Position numbers and translations under genes: made by a program. From contig CALCJM010000126.1 of assembly GCA_937967505.1 (NCBI GenBank), forward strand, positions 1-58,516: DNA of 58,516 nt, read 5' to 3'. The notes under the pieces are model-generated. The model made no database searches. It had not been told where the DNA came from and saw only the letters and a program-made list of their open reading frames with translations. Every line of letters begins with the position of its first letter. The stretch's first letter is position 1. Source of the DNA: an uncultured Pirellulaceae bacterium. Its GTDB lineage: Bacteria; Planctomycetota; Planctomycetia; Pirellulales; Pirellulaceae. This document shows positions 44,159 to 53,632 of the stretch, piece by piece.

Positions 44159-46660
44159 ATGCCCGTTAACTCGAAAAGAACAGCTATGAAAAAGTCAACT
44201 AAGAAAACAGCATCTCCCAAGCCTCGACGATCACGCAAACAGGGCATGGACTACGCAACTCTCGAAGACAGAAAACTATTGGCGGTGACAACAGGATTTG
44301 CACCGGGGACCGGTGTCCTGTCCATCAACCTGACGGAGAATAACGATCTGGCGGTTGTGGATGTCTCCAGCAGCAACGTCGTCGTCAACGGTGCACAGGT
44401 CACGACCGGCATTGCCGCGAGCGATGTTCGGGAAATTCAGGTGACGGGGCTTGCATCGACGGCCAATCAGGCCGTCGCGTTCAACGGCAATTTCTCCAAC
44501 GCGGCCGGCAACGCGCTGACGGACATCAGCGTTTTGAATCTCAGTCAGGTGACGATTAACGGTGCTTATGACGTTTCCAATGACTTTGACGTGACCATGG
44601 TCGGCGCAGGCGGACAACTTGGCGATGCAACCGCCGGGCGTATCCGTGTTGATGGGCAGACTACGATCGTCGCCAATAACAATTCGGTGGTGTTGAACAA
44701 CACAACGAACAACTTCAACGATGTGAGTGTCACGACTGGTGGAACGGCACGCGATGTTTCGCTGGGTGACGTGAACGCGATCAACTTTACCAATGTAAAT
44801 GTCTCCGGTGATCTAGTCGTCAATGCGGGCGGGACGGTTTCCGATTCTACCGGCACTACGATTTTGGTCCGGGGTGAAGGCGATTTCACCGCCAGCAACG
44901 TTCTGCTGGGTGGTGCCAACGACAACACACGTTTCCTGCGGACATCATTTAATGTGACCGCTGTGGTGGATGTCCAGGAAGATGACAATACCGTTCTGGG
45001 TGATGTTCAGGCCGGTTCCCTTCGGCTGGCATCAGAGGGTCGGATTCTCGATGGCAGGACCACGACCATCAATGTCAATGGACTGGCAGAGCTGTTCGGC
45101 AACGCCGGTGTTCGACTTGGTGACAATGGTGTCGATGTTTTCAATGCCGGCAGCGTTAATTTCCAGTCGCAGGGACAAGTTTCAATCAATGAGGATTCTG
45201 CGATCAACATCGTTGGCGACAACACGGCCCGGTCGATGAACCTGCGATCACGTGCATCGATTACCGATGCCGATGACGCGACAATCAATGTTCAGTTCCA
45301 GTCCGGGTTTACCGCATTAAGCGTCCGCATCGGTGATACTGCCGGTGACCAGTTCAATTCGAACTCGATCTACTTCTTCACTGAAGGAAGGTTTGATCTG
45401 AGTGAGGACTCGGACATGCTGGTCATCGAAGAAAAGAACTTCGCCCAGAGCATGCGTCTGCGTTCCACCGGCCAGATTGACGACGGTGCCGACGCCAGGA
45501 TGACCATTACCAATCTGGCTGAATTCGAGGCCAATCGTGCGATCATCGGTGACCTTGCGACCGACTTTTTCACTGCCGGGTCAATTCGGTACGATGTCGA
45601 TACCCAGTTCCGAATCACGGAAAACAACGACACCAACATCCTAGGTGTCAACCGGGCCGAAAATTCGATCGTTAATTCAGTTGGCAATTTGACCAACAGT
45701 GCGGACGCCGACATTGTGGTACAGAATAATGCCTCGTTCCGTGGTAATTCGGTCAACATTGGCAACCAATCGGGTGACAACGCACAGTTTGGCAGTCTGA
45801 CATTTATTACGCCCAACGTGCCGATCAACAATGCACCGGCAGGGTTTGCCAGTGTCAACATCACCGAAGACGACACGACCTTGCTGGGTGGCAACAGTCG
45901 CGCCGGAACGACCGAGCAGGTGGTCAATGGTCAGACGATCGCGGCTATCGCCGGAAATGTGCGGATTCAGTCTGCCGGAAATATTTTTGACGGTTCCAAT
46001 TCTTCAGTCAACGTGACCGGCAACACCCGTCTGACCACCGAAAATAATGGCAATATCACCATCGGCGACTCTGGTGTTTCCAATGGTGTGGCGTTTGACT
46101 CTACCTTCAACACCGGATCTCTGACCGTCAACACCGACGGAACCGGCAACGCACGGATCTATGAAGATAGCGCTATTTTCCTGGTAGGCAACAGTCAGAC
46201 AAACAGTTTGCTGTTGGATGCCAACGATGGTCAATCGAACATTACCGATTCGGCGACGGCCCAGACCAATGTGAATTTCAATCTGAATCTGCGTGGTGCG
46301 TTGATTAATCTTGGCACAGGGGTCGATCCTGCCGACAGCAATGTGAACACGGACATGCTGAACTTCAGCACGTTGACCTTCAACTCAACGGGTAACACGA
46401 ACGTATCGGCTGATTCTGAAATCCGTTTGGTGGGTTCCAGTTCGGCTGATAACCTGACGCTGGCATCGACGGGGAACATTATTGACATTTCGACGCCGAC
46501 GGCACCTGCCCGCACGATCGTCCAGACATCGGCCAACTTCACCGCGGTGGATGCAATCATTGGCGAATTTGGTGACGACTTCTTCAACATTGTCAGCGGT
46601 GCCACACCGGGGGTTGCTGGTGTGACTGGAGTCGAAAACATCCAGGTGAACCGCAGCTAA
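44159..46660 (+). CDS. LEPR-XLL-type surface protein with beta-solenoid-like repeats
   Basis: The 833-residue protein starts at ATG 44159 with GGAGG nine bases upstream. A Lys/Arg-rich leader (residues 1-29) is followed by a LEPR-XLL-like motif, YATLEDRKLLAV (residues 32-43), the N-terminal signature of large planctomycete exported proteins. The rest is made of about seven diverged repeats of 75-90 residues with the pattern ITEDSxxxLVGxNxAxSxxLxSxGxIxDxxDAxxxVxxxAxFxAxxIxIGDxxxDxFNxGSLxF. This is Asn/Asp/Gly/Ser-rich and suggests a secreted beta-solenoid adhesin or wall component. No membrane anchor or C-terminal sorting tag is evident. A terminator follows the stop, and the SecA-like gene comes next on the same strand. 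Confidence 0.8.
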   Translation: MPVNSKRTAMKKSTKKTASPKPRRSRKQGMDYATLEDRKLLAVTTGFAPGTGVLSINLTENNDLAVVDVSSSNVVVNGAQVTTGIAASDVREIQVTGLASTANQAVAFNGNFSNAAGNALTDISVLNLSQVTINGAYDVSNDFDVTMVGAGGQLGDATAGRIRVDGQTTIVANNNSVVLNNTTNNFNDVSVTTGGTARDVSLGDVNAINFTNVNVSGDLVVNAGGTVSDSTGTTILVRGEGDFTASNVLLGGANDNTRFLRTSFNVTAVVDVQEDDNTVLGDVQAGSLRLASEGRILDGRTTTINVNGLAELFGNAGVRLGDNGVDVFNAGSVNFQSQGQVSINEDSAINIVGDNTARSMNLRSRASITDADDATINVQFQSGFTALSVRIGDTAGDQFNSNSIYFFTEGRFDLSEDSDMLVIEEKNFAQSMRLRSTGQIDDGADARMTITNLAEFEANRAIIGDLATDFFTAGSIRYDVDTQFRITENNDTNILGVNRAENSIVNSVGNLTNSADADIVVQNNASFRGNSVNIGNQSGDNAQFGSLTFITPNVPINNAPAGFASVNITEDDTTLLGGNSRAGTTEQVVNGQTIAAIAGNVRIQSAGNIFDGSNSSVNVTGNTRLTTENNGNITIGDSGVSNGVAFDSTFNTGSLTVNTDGTGNARIYEDSAIFLVGNSQTNSLLLDANDGQSNITDSATAQTNVNFNLNLRGALINLGTGVDPADSNVNTDMLNFSTLTFNSTGNTNVSADSEIRLVGSSSADNLTLASTGNIIDISTPTAPARTIVQTSANFTAVDAIIGEFGDDFFNIVSGATPGVAGVTGVENIQVNRS

Positions 46661-46691
46661 ATGGAATCGACGAACGGATGAAAAACGAAAG

Positions 46692-46718
46692 CACGCTCGG
46701 TAACGGGCGTGTTTTTTT
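46692..46718 (+). terminator. Rho-independent terminator after the LEPR-XLL gene
   Basis: The stem CACGCTC / GGGCGTG (one G-T wobble) around a six-base loop is followed by seven T. It lies 32 bases after the stop at 46660, so the surface-protein gene is probably transcribed separately from the export genes downstream. Confidence 0.75.
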
Positions 46719-46917
46719 GCGCTGGATTTGTGGGCCACGCTGGTCGGCCAGGTGTTTGGTGGGGCGGTTGGTTCAGGTTAGGTGGGCTGTGTGAGTCTGT
46801 TTGGGATGTTTTTTTGCCAGTCGCAGGTCGCGCTTAATCCAATGTTGGCTACAATTGGCGTTACCGCCGGTGGATGGCGGTGCTGACAGACCATTGACCT
46901 CCAGAAAAATTGCTGCT

Positions 46918-48795
46918 GTGAAACTTGCTTTTCTTTCGCGCGTTAAAACGTTGTGTAAACGCTACGCCAATAAATCAGACGAAGAGTTACGCGATATTGC
47001 TCTGGATTTGGGATTCGAATCGCGTCAGTACGACAATGTCGTCCGGTTGATCGATCGCGGATTTGCTCTGGTGAAAGAAATGTCCCGGCGGAAGCTGGGG
47101 ATGGACCATTACGACGTCCAGTTGATTGGCGGCCGCGCAATGTGCCAGGGACATGTGGCCGAAATGCGGACCGGTGAGGGGAAAACGCTGACTGCGACGT
47201 TGCCGATGTTTGTCAATTCGTTGTCCGGACGTGGGGCGTTGCTGGCCACCACCAATGACTATCTGGCCAAACGCGACGCCGAACTGATGCAGCAGGTTTA
47301 TCTGGCGTTGGGGAAAACCGTTGGCGTGATTCAGACCGAAATGTCGCGCGAACAGCGACGGGCGTCTTATGCGTGTGACATCACCTACGGGACGATGAAA
47401 GAATTCGGTTTTGATTTTTTGCGCGACCACTCGTACCAGCGACAGCAGAAGGAACAGATGGCCTACAGCGGTGGAGGCGGGCACCAAGCGTCTGTTGAGC
47501 GTGCCGAACTGGCTGCCGTTCACCGCCGACCCAATTTCTTGCTGATCGACGAAGCGGATAGTATTCTGATCGACGATGCGCGGACGCCCTTGATTATTTC
47601 CGCCGCCGAAGATGGCGAAACGATGGAGCAGCAAAAGGAACTGTACCGCTGGACAGCCCGGGCTGCCGAGGAGTTTGTCGAAGACGAAGACTACTGGTAC
47701 GACCGCGAGAAGCGACGCGTCGATTTGACACCCGAAGGAATGTCTTTGGTTCGTAAAATTACCAAACCCGCGTCGTTGGCAGGAATCGGACTCCTAGAGA
47801 TGTATGACTTTATGGAGCGTGGCATTCAGGTCGCCAGAGATTTCAAAAAGGACCGTGACTATGTCATTCGTGAGGGCGAGATCGTGATCGTCGATGAATC
47901 GACCGGCCGCATCGCCGAGGGGCGGCGGTGGAGTCGAGGCATCCACCAAGCGATTGAGGCGCGTGAATCGGTGGAACTGACGATGGACACCGAAACCCAG
48001 GCGAAGATCACCGTACAGTCACTGGTCAGTCGTTTTCCACATGTCAGCGGGATGACGGGAACGGCCTGGACCGCGCGGACGGAATTTAAAAAAATCTATC
48101 AGATGCCCGTCAGTGTGATTCCCACCAACCGGCCCCTGAAGCGAAAAGAACTACCCATCAAGTATCTTCCCACCGAGGATGCGAAGTGGCGACAAATTGT
48201 CCAAGACGTAATAGAGATCCACAATCAGGGACGCCCGATCCTAGTGGGTACACGCTCAATTGCAAAATCAGAAATTTTGGCGAAGTACTTTATCGAGGCC
48301 AATCTGCCGCATGAGGTGCTCAATGCGCGGCAGATCGAACGGGAGGCGGAGATCGTCGCCGCTGCCGGTGAACAGGGACGTGTGACCGTCGCCACCAATA
48401 TGGCAGGACGCGGAACAGACATCAAAATCTCGGATGAGGTCAAGGCGTTGGGAGGCCTGCATGTGATCGGGACTGAGATGCACGAGTCCAGTCGCATTGA
48501 CCAGCAACTATTTGGACGTTGTGGCCGGCAGGGAGACCCCGGCACGGTGCAGCTGTATATTTCCGCAGATGACCAGTTATTGGAGGCCGCCTTCGGTGTC
48601 CCCACGGCCATCAAGTACCGGAAGGCGGCCAAAAGTCGCGGCCGCAAGTATTGGATTTCCATGTTTAAAAAGGCGCAACTGAAAGTTGAAAATCAGCACT
48701 ATCGGTCGCGGAAGATCCTCATGTTCAGCGAAAAGCAGCTGGCAAAATCACAGCGCGAAATGGGGCTGGACCCGATTCTGGATAACTATGAGTGA
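46918..48795 (+). CDS. Short SecA paralogue (SecA2-like ATPase)
   Basis: From GTG 46918 (VKLAFLSRVKTL) the protein has 625 residues; the frame is open to TTG 46801, but that part has no SecA features. Motor motifs are intact: MRTGEGKTL (Walker A 86-90), DEAD at 211-214 in LIDEADSILIDDARTPLIIS, GMTGTAWT, NMAGRGTDIKI, and GRCGRQGDPG. After the last motor motif only about 80 residues remain, so most of the helical scaffold, the helical-wing domain and the C-terminal zinc motif of housekeeping SecA (about 850-950 residues) are absent. It sits between a LEPR-XLL surface protein and two HlyD-type membrane proteins. I infer a dedicated export motor for surface proteins rather than the main translocase. 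Confidence 0.85.
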   Translation: MKLAFLSRVKTLCKRYANKSDEELRDIALDLGFESRQYDNVVRLIDRGFALVKEMSRRKLGMDHYDVQLIGGRAMCQGHVAEMRTGEGKTLTATLPMFVNSLSGRGALLATTNDYLAKRDAELMQQVYLALGKTVGVIQTEMSREQRRASYACDITYGTMKEFGFDFLRDHSYQRQQKEQMAYSGGGGHQASVERAELAAVHRRPNFLLIDEADSILIDDARTPLIISAAEDGETMEQQKELYRWTARAAEEFVEDEDYWYDREKRRVDLTPEGMSLVRKITKPASLAGIGLLEMYDFMERGIQVARDFKKDRDYVIREGEIVIVDESTGRIAEGRRWSRGIHQAIEARESVELTMDTETQAKITVQSLVSRFPHVSGMTGTAWTARTEFKKIYQMPVSVIPTNRPLKRKELPIKYLPTEDAKWRQIVQDVIEIHNQGRPILVGTRSIAKSEILAKYFIEANLPHEVLNARQIEREAEIVAAAGEQGRVTVATNMAGRGTDIKISDEVKALGGLHVIGTEMHESSRIDQQLFGRCGRQGDPGTVQLYISADDQLLEAAFGVPTAIKYRKAAKSRGRKYWISMFKKAQLKVENQHYRSRKILMFSEKQLAKSQREMGLDPILDNYE

Positions 48796-48999
48796 TTTAT
48801 AGTCCTGCTGGCGGGGCTGGGAACTGACCGTTTGGCGCGGTTGTTACCCCAATGCGGCAGCGGTACCTTTCACATTAGCGGCAGTTTGAAGTTTCACGCC
48901 CGCCAAGTCCGGTTTATACTGGGGAAATCGGGATCGTCCCTGCCCTGACCCTTCCGGGCGTCGTTTTCTTTTTTCAGTTACCTCTGATCGTTCTTTCGC

Positions 49000-51066
49000 A
49001 TGTCTACCGGCCAACAACAAGCCACCACTGAACAACTTAAAGACGAAGTCCGCCAGGCGGTCCGGAACCTGACCGAGTTCAGTCGCACGGCCGACAATTA
49101 CGGTCAGTTCTGTGAGAGAGTGCTGAACGATATCGTACGGATTACCGGAGCCCACGGTGCGCTACTGTGGGAGATGCAGCAATCCAACAGCCCCCCTGCC
49201 CTGTCGGGTTTTTCCGGTCAGGCACCAGACGATCAGGCACGCGCCATTCTTTCTCCGGAGAACGAAGGGCACACCCGGATGCTGATGGAGGTGATCGGAA
49301 AAAAAGCCCCTGTCGGAATCACCTCCGATGCCTTTACCGGCCCCGTTGATCCTGACGCACCGGTCGAGACGACTCCGTTTCTGATGTTGTTGGCACCCGT
49401 TGTTAATCGCCAACAACAGTGCTACGGCACACTGGAGCTGGTCCAGCGCGGCAACATTGGCAAATCAGCCCAGGAGGGCTACCTTCGTTTCCTTGCACAG
49501 ATCGCTCAACTGTTCACGCGCTGGCATGAGCACCGTGACCTGAACCGTTTATCCCAATCGGCGGATCAATGGGGGCGTAAAGTTGAATTCATCAATGAAG
49601 TTCACCAGTCGATCGACGGTAAAGAAACCGCCTACGCGATCGCCAATGAAGCGCGGCGATTGTTGAAGGCGGACCGGGTCAGTGTCGGTAAGTGGAATGG
49701 TCGGCGCTGCAAAGTGATCGCGATCAGCAGCCAGGACCGGTTTGACAACCGTGCCAACGTAGTGCGGAAGTTATCCAAAGTGGCCACGGCCAGTGTCGCT
49801 GCCGATACGCAGTTCTGGATCACCGGCGATACCGACGGCATTGCACCTGAAGTGGCGCGAAAAATCAATGACTATCTGGATGAGTCAAACTGTCGGACCT
49901 TTGCCGTGATTCCGCTGGTCAAACGGCCCGATGATGCACCTAACCTAGAACAGAAAAAACGACGTCGGGAGAAACCGGTCAAATTGGGTGCGCTGATCGT
50001 CGAATACTTCGATGCTGACGTGACGCAGGAGCAAATTGCAGATGACTGTGGTCTGATCGTCAGTCAGTCCCAGTTGGCACTGAATAATGCTCGCCGCCAC
50101 AACGAAATTTTTATGGCACCCGTCTGGAAAAAATTGGGCTGGCTGCAAACGTTTTTGTTCCGTGACCACTTCGCCAAAACGATGACCGGGCTGGTTGCGT
50201 TTGCGGGGCTGGTGTTGGCGATGATTTTTGTGCCCACCGAGTTAAAGATGCATGTGGACGGGGTCATGCATCCCCAGATTCGCCAGAACATTTACGCCCA
50301 AACTCCCGGCACGGTCGATGAAATTTTCATTGATGAAGACAGCAGCGTCGAAGAAAGCACGCCGCTGATGAGGCTGAGGAATGTTGATCTGGAGGTTCAG
50401 CTGAACCAGACAGAAAAACAGCTGTTAACCCTGGAGTCTCAAATCGAGGGTTTGGAGTATCAGCTAAGCCAGGGGCGACGCGGCGATGCGGGGCAACGAG
50501 ATTCGGGGGTCGATGCCGGTGCCCAATTCCAGATGCTCAAGGAGCAGAAGGCCAACCAGAAGGAACTGATGAAATTGCTGGAGAAAAAGCAGAAGATGCT
50601 CGACGTGAGGGCACCGCTGGCCGGCAGCGTGATCACACGTGATCCGCAACGATTGAAAGATTACCCCGTAAATCCCGGCCAGAAGTTGTTGACGATCAGC
50701 CAGTTGGATGGTCCGTGGGAGTTGGAGATCAAGATTCCACAGCACAAGATTGGCTATATTGATGATGCCATCCGCGTGGCAAAAGAGGATGACGAGGGGC
50801 GTCTGCTGCGGGTGACGTATATTGTCTCTACCAATCCCAACGCGACATTGGAGGGAGAGTTGGTGCGGATCAGTGACCGGACGTTCCCCGATGATCAGGG
50901 AGTGCCTCACTATCGCGGTGTGGTGCGAGCCCTTGATATTGAGAATCTCGAAAAACCTCGTCCGGGTGCCGGCGTGACGGCCAGCATCGAATGCGGTCAA
51001 CGCTCGCTGGGGTTCCGCTGTTTCTATCAGCTGTGGGACTGGTACCGGACGCAGGTGATTTTTTAA
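49000..51066 (+). CDS. GAF-domain membrane fusion (HlyD-like) protein
   Basis: The 688-residue protein has two GAF-like domains in its cytoplasmic half (about residues 30-170 and 195-360). One membrane helix follows (about 398-420, TMTGLVAFAGLVLAMIFVP). Then comes a periplasmic HlyD/biotinyl-lipoyl part (NIYAQTPGTVDEIFIDEDSSVEESTPLMRL), a coiled coil (470-545) and a beta-barrel segment ending at Phe688. Thus a ligand-sensing module is linked to a periplasmic adaptor. It begins 204 bases after the SecA-like gene and is 79 bases before the PqqD/M50 gene. No ABC exporter or outer-membrane channel is encoded nearby, so how it works as an adaptor is open. Confidence 0.85.
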   Translation: MSTGQQQATTEQLKDEVRQAVRNLTEFSRTADNYGQFCERVLNDIVRITGAHGALLWEMQQSNSPPALSGFSGQAPDDQARAILSPENEGHTRMLMEVIGKKAPVGITSDAFTGPVDPDAPVETTPFLMLLAPVVNRQQQCYGTLELVQRGNIGKSAQEGYLRFLAQIAQLFTRWHEHRDLNRLSQSADQWGRKVEFINEVHQSIDGKETAYAIANEARRLLKADRVSVGKWNGRRCKVIAISSQDRFDNRANVVRKLSKVATASVAADTQFWITGDTDGIAPEVARKINDYLDESNCRTFAVIPLVKRPDDAPNLEQKKRRREKPVKLGALIVEYFDADVTQEQIADDCGLIVSQSQLALNNARRHNEIFMAPVWKKLGWLQTFLFRDHFAKTMTGLVAFAGLVLAMIFVPTELKMHVDGVMHPQIRQNIYAQTPGTVDEIFIDEDSSVEESTPLMRLRNVDLEVQLNQTEKQLLTLESQIEGLEYQLSQGRRGDAGQRDSGVDAGAQFQMLKEQKANQKELMKLLEKKQKMLDVRAPLAGSVITRDPQRLKDYPVNPGQKLLTISQLDGPWELEIKIPQHKIGYIDDAIRVAKEDDEGRLLRVTYIVSTNPNATLEGELVRISDRTFPDDQGVPHYRGVVRALDIENLEKPRPGAGVTASIECGQRSLGFRCFYQLWDWYRTQVIF

Positions 51067-51145
51067 TCCGGGTGGTTTTACCCGGAACCGTTGGTCGTTT
51101 CGCCTACTTTCGGTTTATTGTTCTGTTCACTCATCGGCATTGTTG

Positions 51146-53413
51146 ATGTCCATCGCGCTTCCTCCATCGGAAAAATCTCAGTACACCGGCACGCCGGTGC
51201 GGATGAAAATGCGACCGGACCTGACGTTCGACCTACAGGACTATCAGGGAGTTGAGTTCTGGGTGGTCAAGGAGCCGCTGGGCCAGAAGTACTTTCAGTT
51301 TCCTCCCAGTGTGTTCTATTTGCTGCAGGAGCTGGACGGTAACCAGACGATTGACGAACTTCAGGACAAGTATCACAAAAAATTTGCTCCCAAACGAATC
51401 ACGCGCCAGGATCTGCAACAGTTGCTGACGCGGTTCCATAACGATGGATTGGTCACTTCGGATGTGAGCGGTCAGGGCGTCGAACTGCTCAAACGGGGCG
51501 AAAAAAATACGCGTATGGAGCGTTTCCAGACGCTGTCAAATGTTCTGGCGATTCGCTATCGCGGATTTGATCCGGAACTGATCCTAAATTGGTTGAACAA
51601 GTGGCTGTGGTGGATTTTTACGCTGCCATGTGTTTGCGTGGTGGCGATTGCGGCTTCGATCGCGATGTTGAGCGTACTGGCCAACTGGACAGCGTTTCAA
51701 AGTCGGTTACCGGGATTTGAAGCGTTCTTCGATCCGCATCAGTGGTATCTGTTTGTGGGGGTGCTGTGCGTTACCAAAGTTTGCCACGAATTTGGGCATG
51801 GGCTATCGTGTAAACGGCTGGGCGGTGAATGCCATGAAATTGGATTTATGTTACTGGTGCTGACACCCTGTTTGTACTGTAACGTATCCGATAGTTGGCG
51901 GTTGAATAATAAATGGCATCGGGCCGCGATTGGCGCGGCGGGAATGTATGTCGAAATTATCTTGGCGACGATCGCAACGTTTGTCTGGTGGTTCGCGCAG
52001 CCGGGACTGGTGGAGGAGATCTGTTTAAAGGTGATGCTGGTCAGTTCGGTCAGTACGGTATTGTTCAACGGAAACCCGTTGCTGCGTTTTGATGGATACT
52101 ACATCCTGAGCGACCTTCTGGAGATACCGAACCTGGCGCAGAAATCGACCAAATCGCTCACCACATTGCTGGGGCGGCACTGGTTGGGGCTGGAGATCCC
52201 CGACGATCATCTGATGCCCACCAACCGGCCATGGGCGTTTGCAATGTTTACGACCGCGTCGTTTTGCTATCGCTGGTTAATCATGTTTTCGATTATCTAC
52301 TTCCTGACCACGTGGCTGGAGCCATACGGGCTGGAGTCTGTCGGGATCGGGATCGCGCTGTTTTCCATGATCGGTATGGTCGTCATGCCGTGTTTCAAGC
52401 TTTACAAGTACATGTCAGTTCCGGGGCGGATGCATCAGGTGAAAAAGGTCAGATTCTTTTCGGTATTGGGCGCAATTTTATTGACGCTGGCGATCATCTT
52501 GCTGACGCCGCTGCCGCACTATTTACGCTGTTCGATGGTCGTCGTTCCCGACAGTCTGGAAACCATCTATATCGAGGAGGAGGGGATCCTCGAAGAGTGT
52601 CTGGTGCAGCCCGGCGACAAAGTCCGCAAGGGGCAACCGTTGGCTCGATTGTCGAATCTGGAACTGGAGCTGAACCTAGTGGAAAACGAGGGGAAGCTGC
52701 GAGCCAAGGAACTTGAGGTCGCCACGATGATGGCGGCCGGCGCGATCGACAATACCGGCCGCCACTTGGACCAGTTGACCATGTTGAATTCCGAGATCCG
52801 GGAATTGACCCAGTTGACTGAGAACCTGCGTCGGCAAAGTGAAAAACTGACCTTGCGATCGCGGTTTATGGAAGGCACGGTTTTGGAGACTCCCTACAAG
52901 CACCAGGTGACCAGTCGCGAGGAAGATCCCGACATGGATCAATCTGCATTGCTGTCGGACAAAAACTTCAGCGTCTCGGTCGCACGCGGACAGCGCTTTT
53001 GCGAGGTTGCTGATTTGTCAAAGTGGCAGGCGTATGTACTGCTGACCGAACACCAGATCAAATTCGCGAAAATTGGCAACGAGGCGGTGATGAAACTGTA
53101 CTATCGCCCGTGGGAGAAGATCAAAGGGCCGATTGAGCAGATCGGCGTGACGGACATGTCGATTGACCGCGAAAACTACGAAATGAGCCAACAGAAGATC
53201 GCATCACTGGGCCAGCAGAACGATATTCCCGATCTGGTCCTGGAAATGGTGGCCCAGTATCAGAAACCGGAGTTGCAGTATTACGCCCGGGTGCCTTTGG
53301 AAAACGCCCAGAAACTGCGGATCGGTGTGGGTGGGCAGGCGCGTCTGTTCTCCGGTTACCGGTCGCTGGGAGCGCGATTCCTCTGGTGGATCAATCAGAC
53401 GTTCCGAATGTAA
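51146..53413 (+). CDS. PqqD-like / M50 membrane protease-like / HlyD fusion protein
   Basis: The ATG at 51146 is used (two TTG codons precede it). In 755 residues one sees: a PqqD-like winged-helix domain (about 30-105; QFPPSVFYLLQELDGNQTIDEL); a membrane region with the M50 site-2-protease zinc motif HEFGH (214-218) and the second motif NPLLRFDG (Asn310 to Asp316), so all metal ligands are present; further helices up to about 465; and a periplasmic lipoyl/HlyD domain (EEEGILEECLVQPGDKVRKGQPLARL near 475) with coiled coil. PqqD-like domains bind leader peptides in RiPP pathways. I infer substrate recognition, intramembrane cleavage or channel function, and hand-over to the periplasm. It is the last gene of the plus-strand cluster. 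Confidence 0.85.
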   Translation: MSIALPPSEKSQYTGTPVRMKMRPDLTFDLQDYQGVEFWVVKEPLGQKYFQFPPSVFYLLQELDGNQTIDELQDKYHKKFAPKRITRQDLQQLLTRFHNDGLVTSDVSGQGVELLKRGEKNTRMERFQTLSNVLAIRYRGFDPELILNWLNKWLWWIFTLPCVCVVAIAASIAMLSVLANWTAFQSRLPGFEAFFDPHQWYLFVGVLCVTKVCHEFGHGLSCKRLGGECHEIGFMLLVLTPCLYCNVSDSWRLNNKWHRAAIGAAGMYVEIILATIATFVWWFAQPGLVEEICLKVMLVSSVSTVLFNGNPLLRFDGYYILSDLLEIPNLAQKSTKSLTTLLGRHWLGLEIPDDHLMPTNRPWAFAMFTTASFCYRWLIMFSIIYFLTTWLEPYGLESVGIGIALFSMIGMVVMPCFKLYKYMSVPGRMHQVKKVRFFSVLGAILLTLAIILLTPLPHYLRCSMVVVPDSLETIYIEEEGILEECLVQPGDKVRKGQPLARLSNLELELNLVENEGKLRAKELEVATMMAAGAIDNTGRHLDQLTMLNSEIRELTQLTENLRRQSEKLTLRSRFMEGTVLETPYKHQVTSREEDPDMDQSALLSDKNFSVSVARGQRFCEVADLSKWQAYVLLTEHQIKFAKIGNEAVMKLYYRPWEKIKGPIEQIGVTDMSIDRENYEMSQQKIASLGQQNDIPDLVLEMVAQYQKPELQYYARVPLENAQKLRIGVGGQARLFSGYRSLGARFLWWINQTFRM

Positions 53414-53443
53414 AAGACACGTGCCGTGTTTTCCAAAGGACGT

Positions 53444-53473
53444 TTAGGTAATGTATTGTTAGGTAATGTATTG
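53444..53473. repeat. Perfect 15-bp tandem duplication
   Basis: TTAGGTAATGTATTG occurs twice without a gap. The second copy contains the stop codon of the HAD remnant on the minus strand, so the duplication is at its 3' end. Confidence 0.9.
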
Positions 53474-53632
53474 GGCCAGATCCATCAGGCAATGCACGAA
53501 GGGGATTTTGTCGGTCGGAATCCGTTCTGCATTTTTTGAATAACCGATCAGCACGCGCACGGTGATCGGCTCGCTATCGACCAAGGTGCCGTCACAGTCA
53601 AAAATTATGGCTTCTGAATCGGGGGGAATCAT
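53459..53632 (-). pseudogene. Remnant of a HAD-family phosphatase (phosphoglycolate phosphatase-like)
   Basis: From ATG 53632 a 57-residue frame begins MIPPDSEAIIFDCDGTLVDSEP, the exact N-terminal motif I of HAD hydrolases with its nucleophile Asp (DCDGT). After about 30 residues it changes to IPTDKIPFVHCLMDLAQYIT and stops in a 15-bp tandem duplication. The cap and motifs II-IV are missing. It is evidently a deletion remnant of a HAD phosphatase gene. Confidence 0.65.

Noticed and set aside
46801-46917. Extended N-terminus of the SecA-like protein from TTG 46801
   Set aside because: The 39 extra residues show no SecA similarity; GTG 46918 gives a plausible SecA N-terminus.
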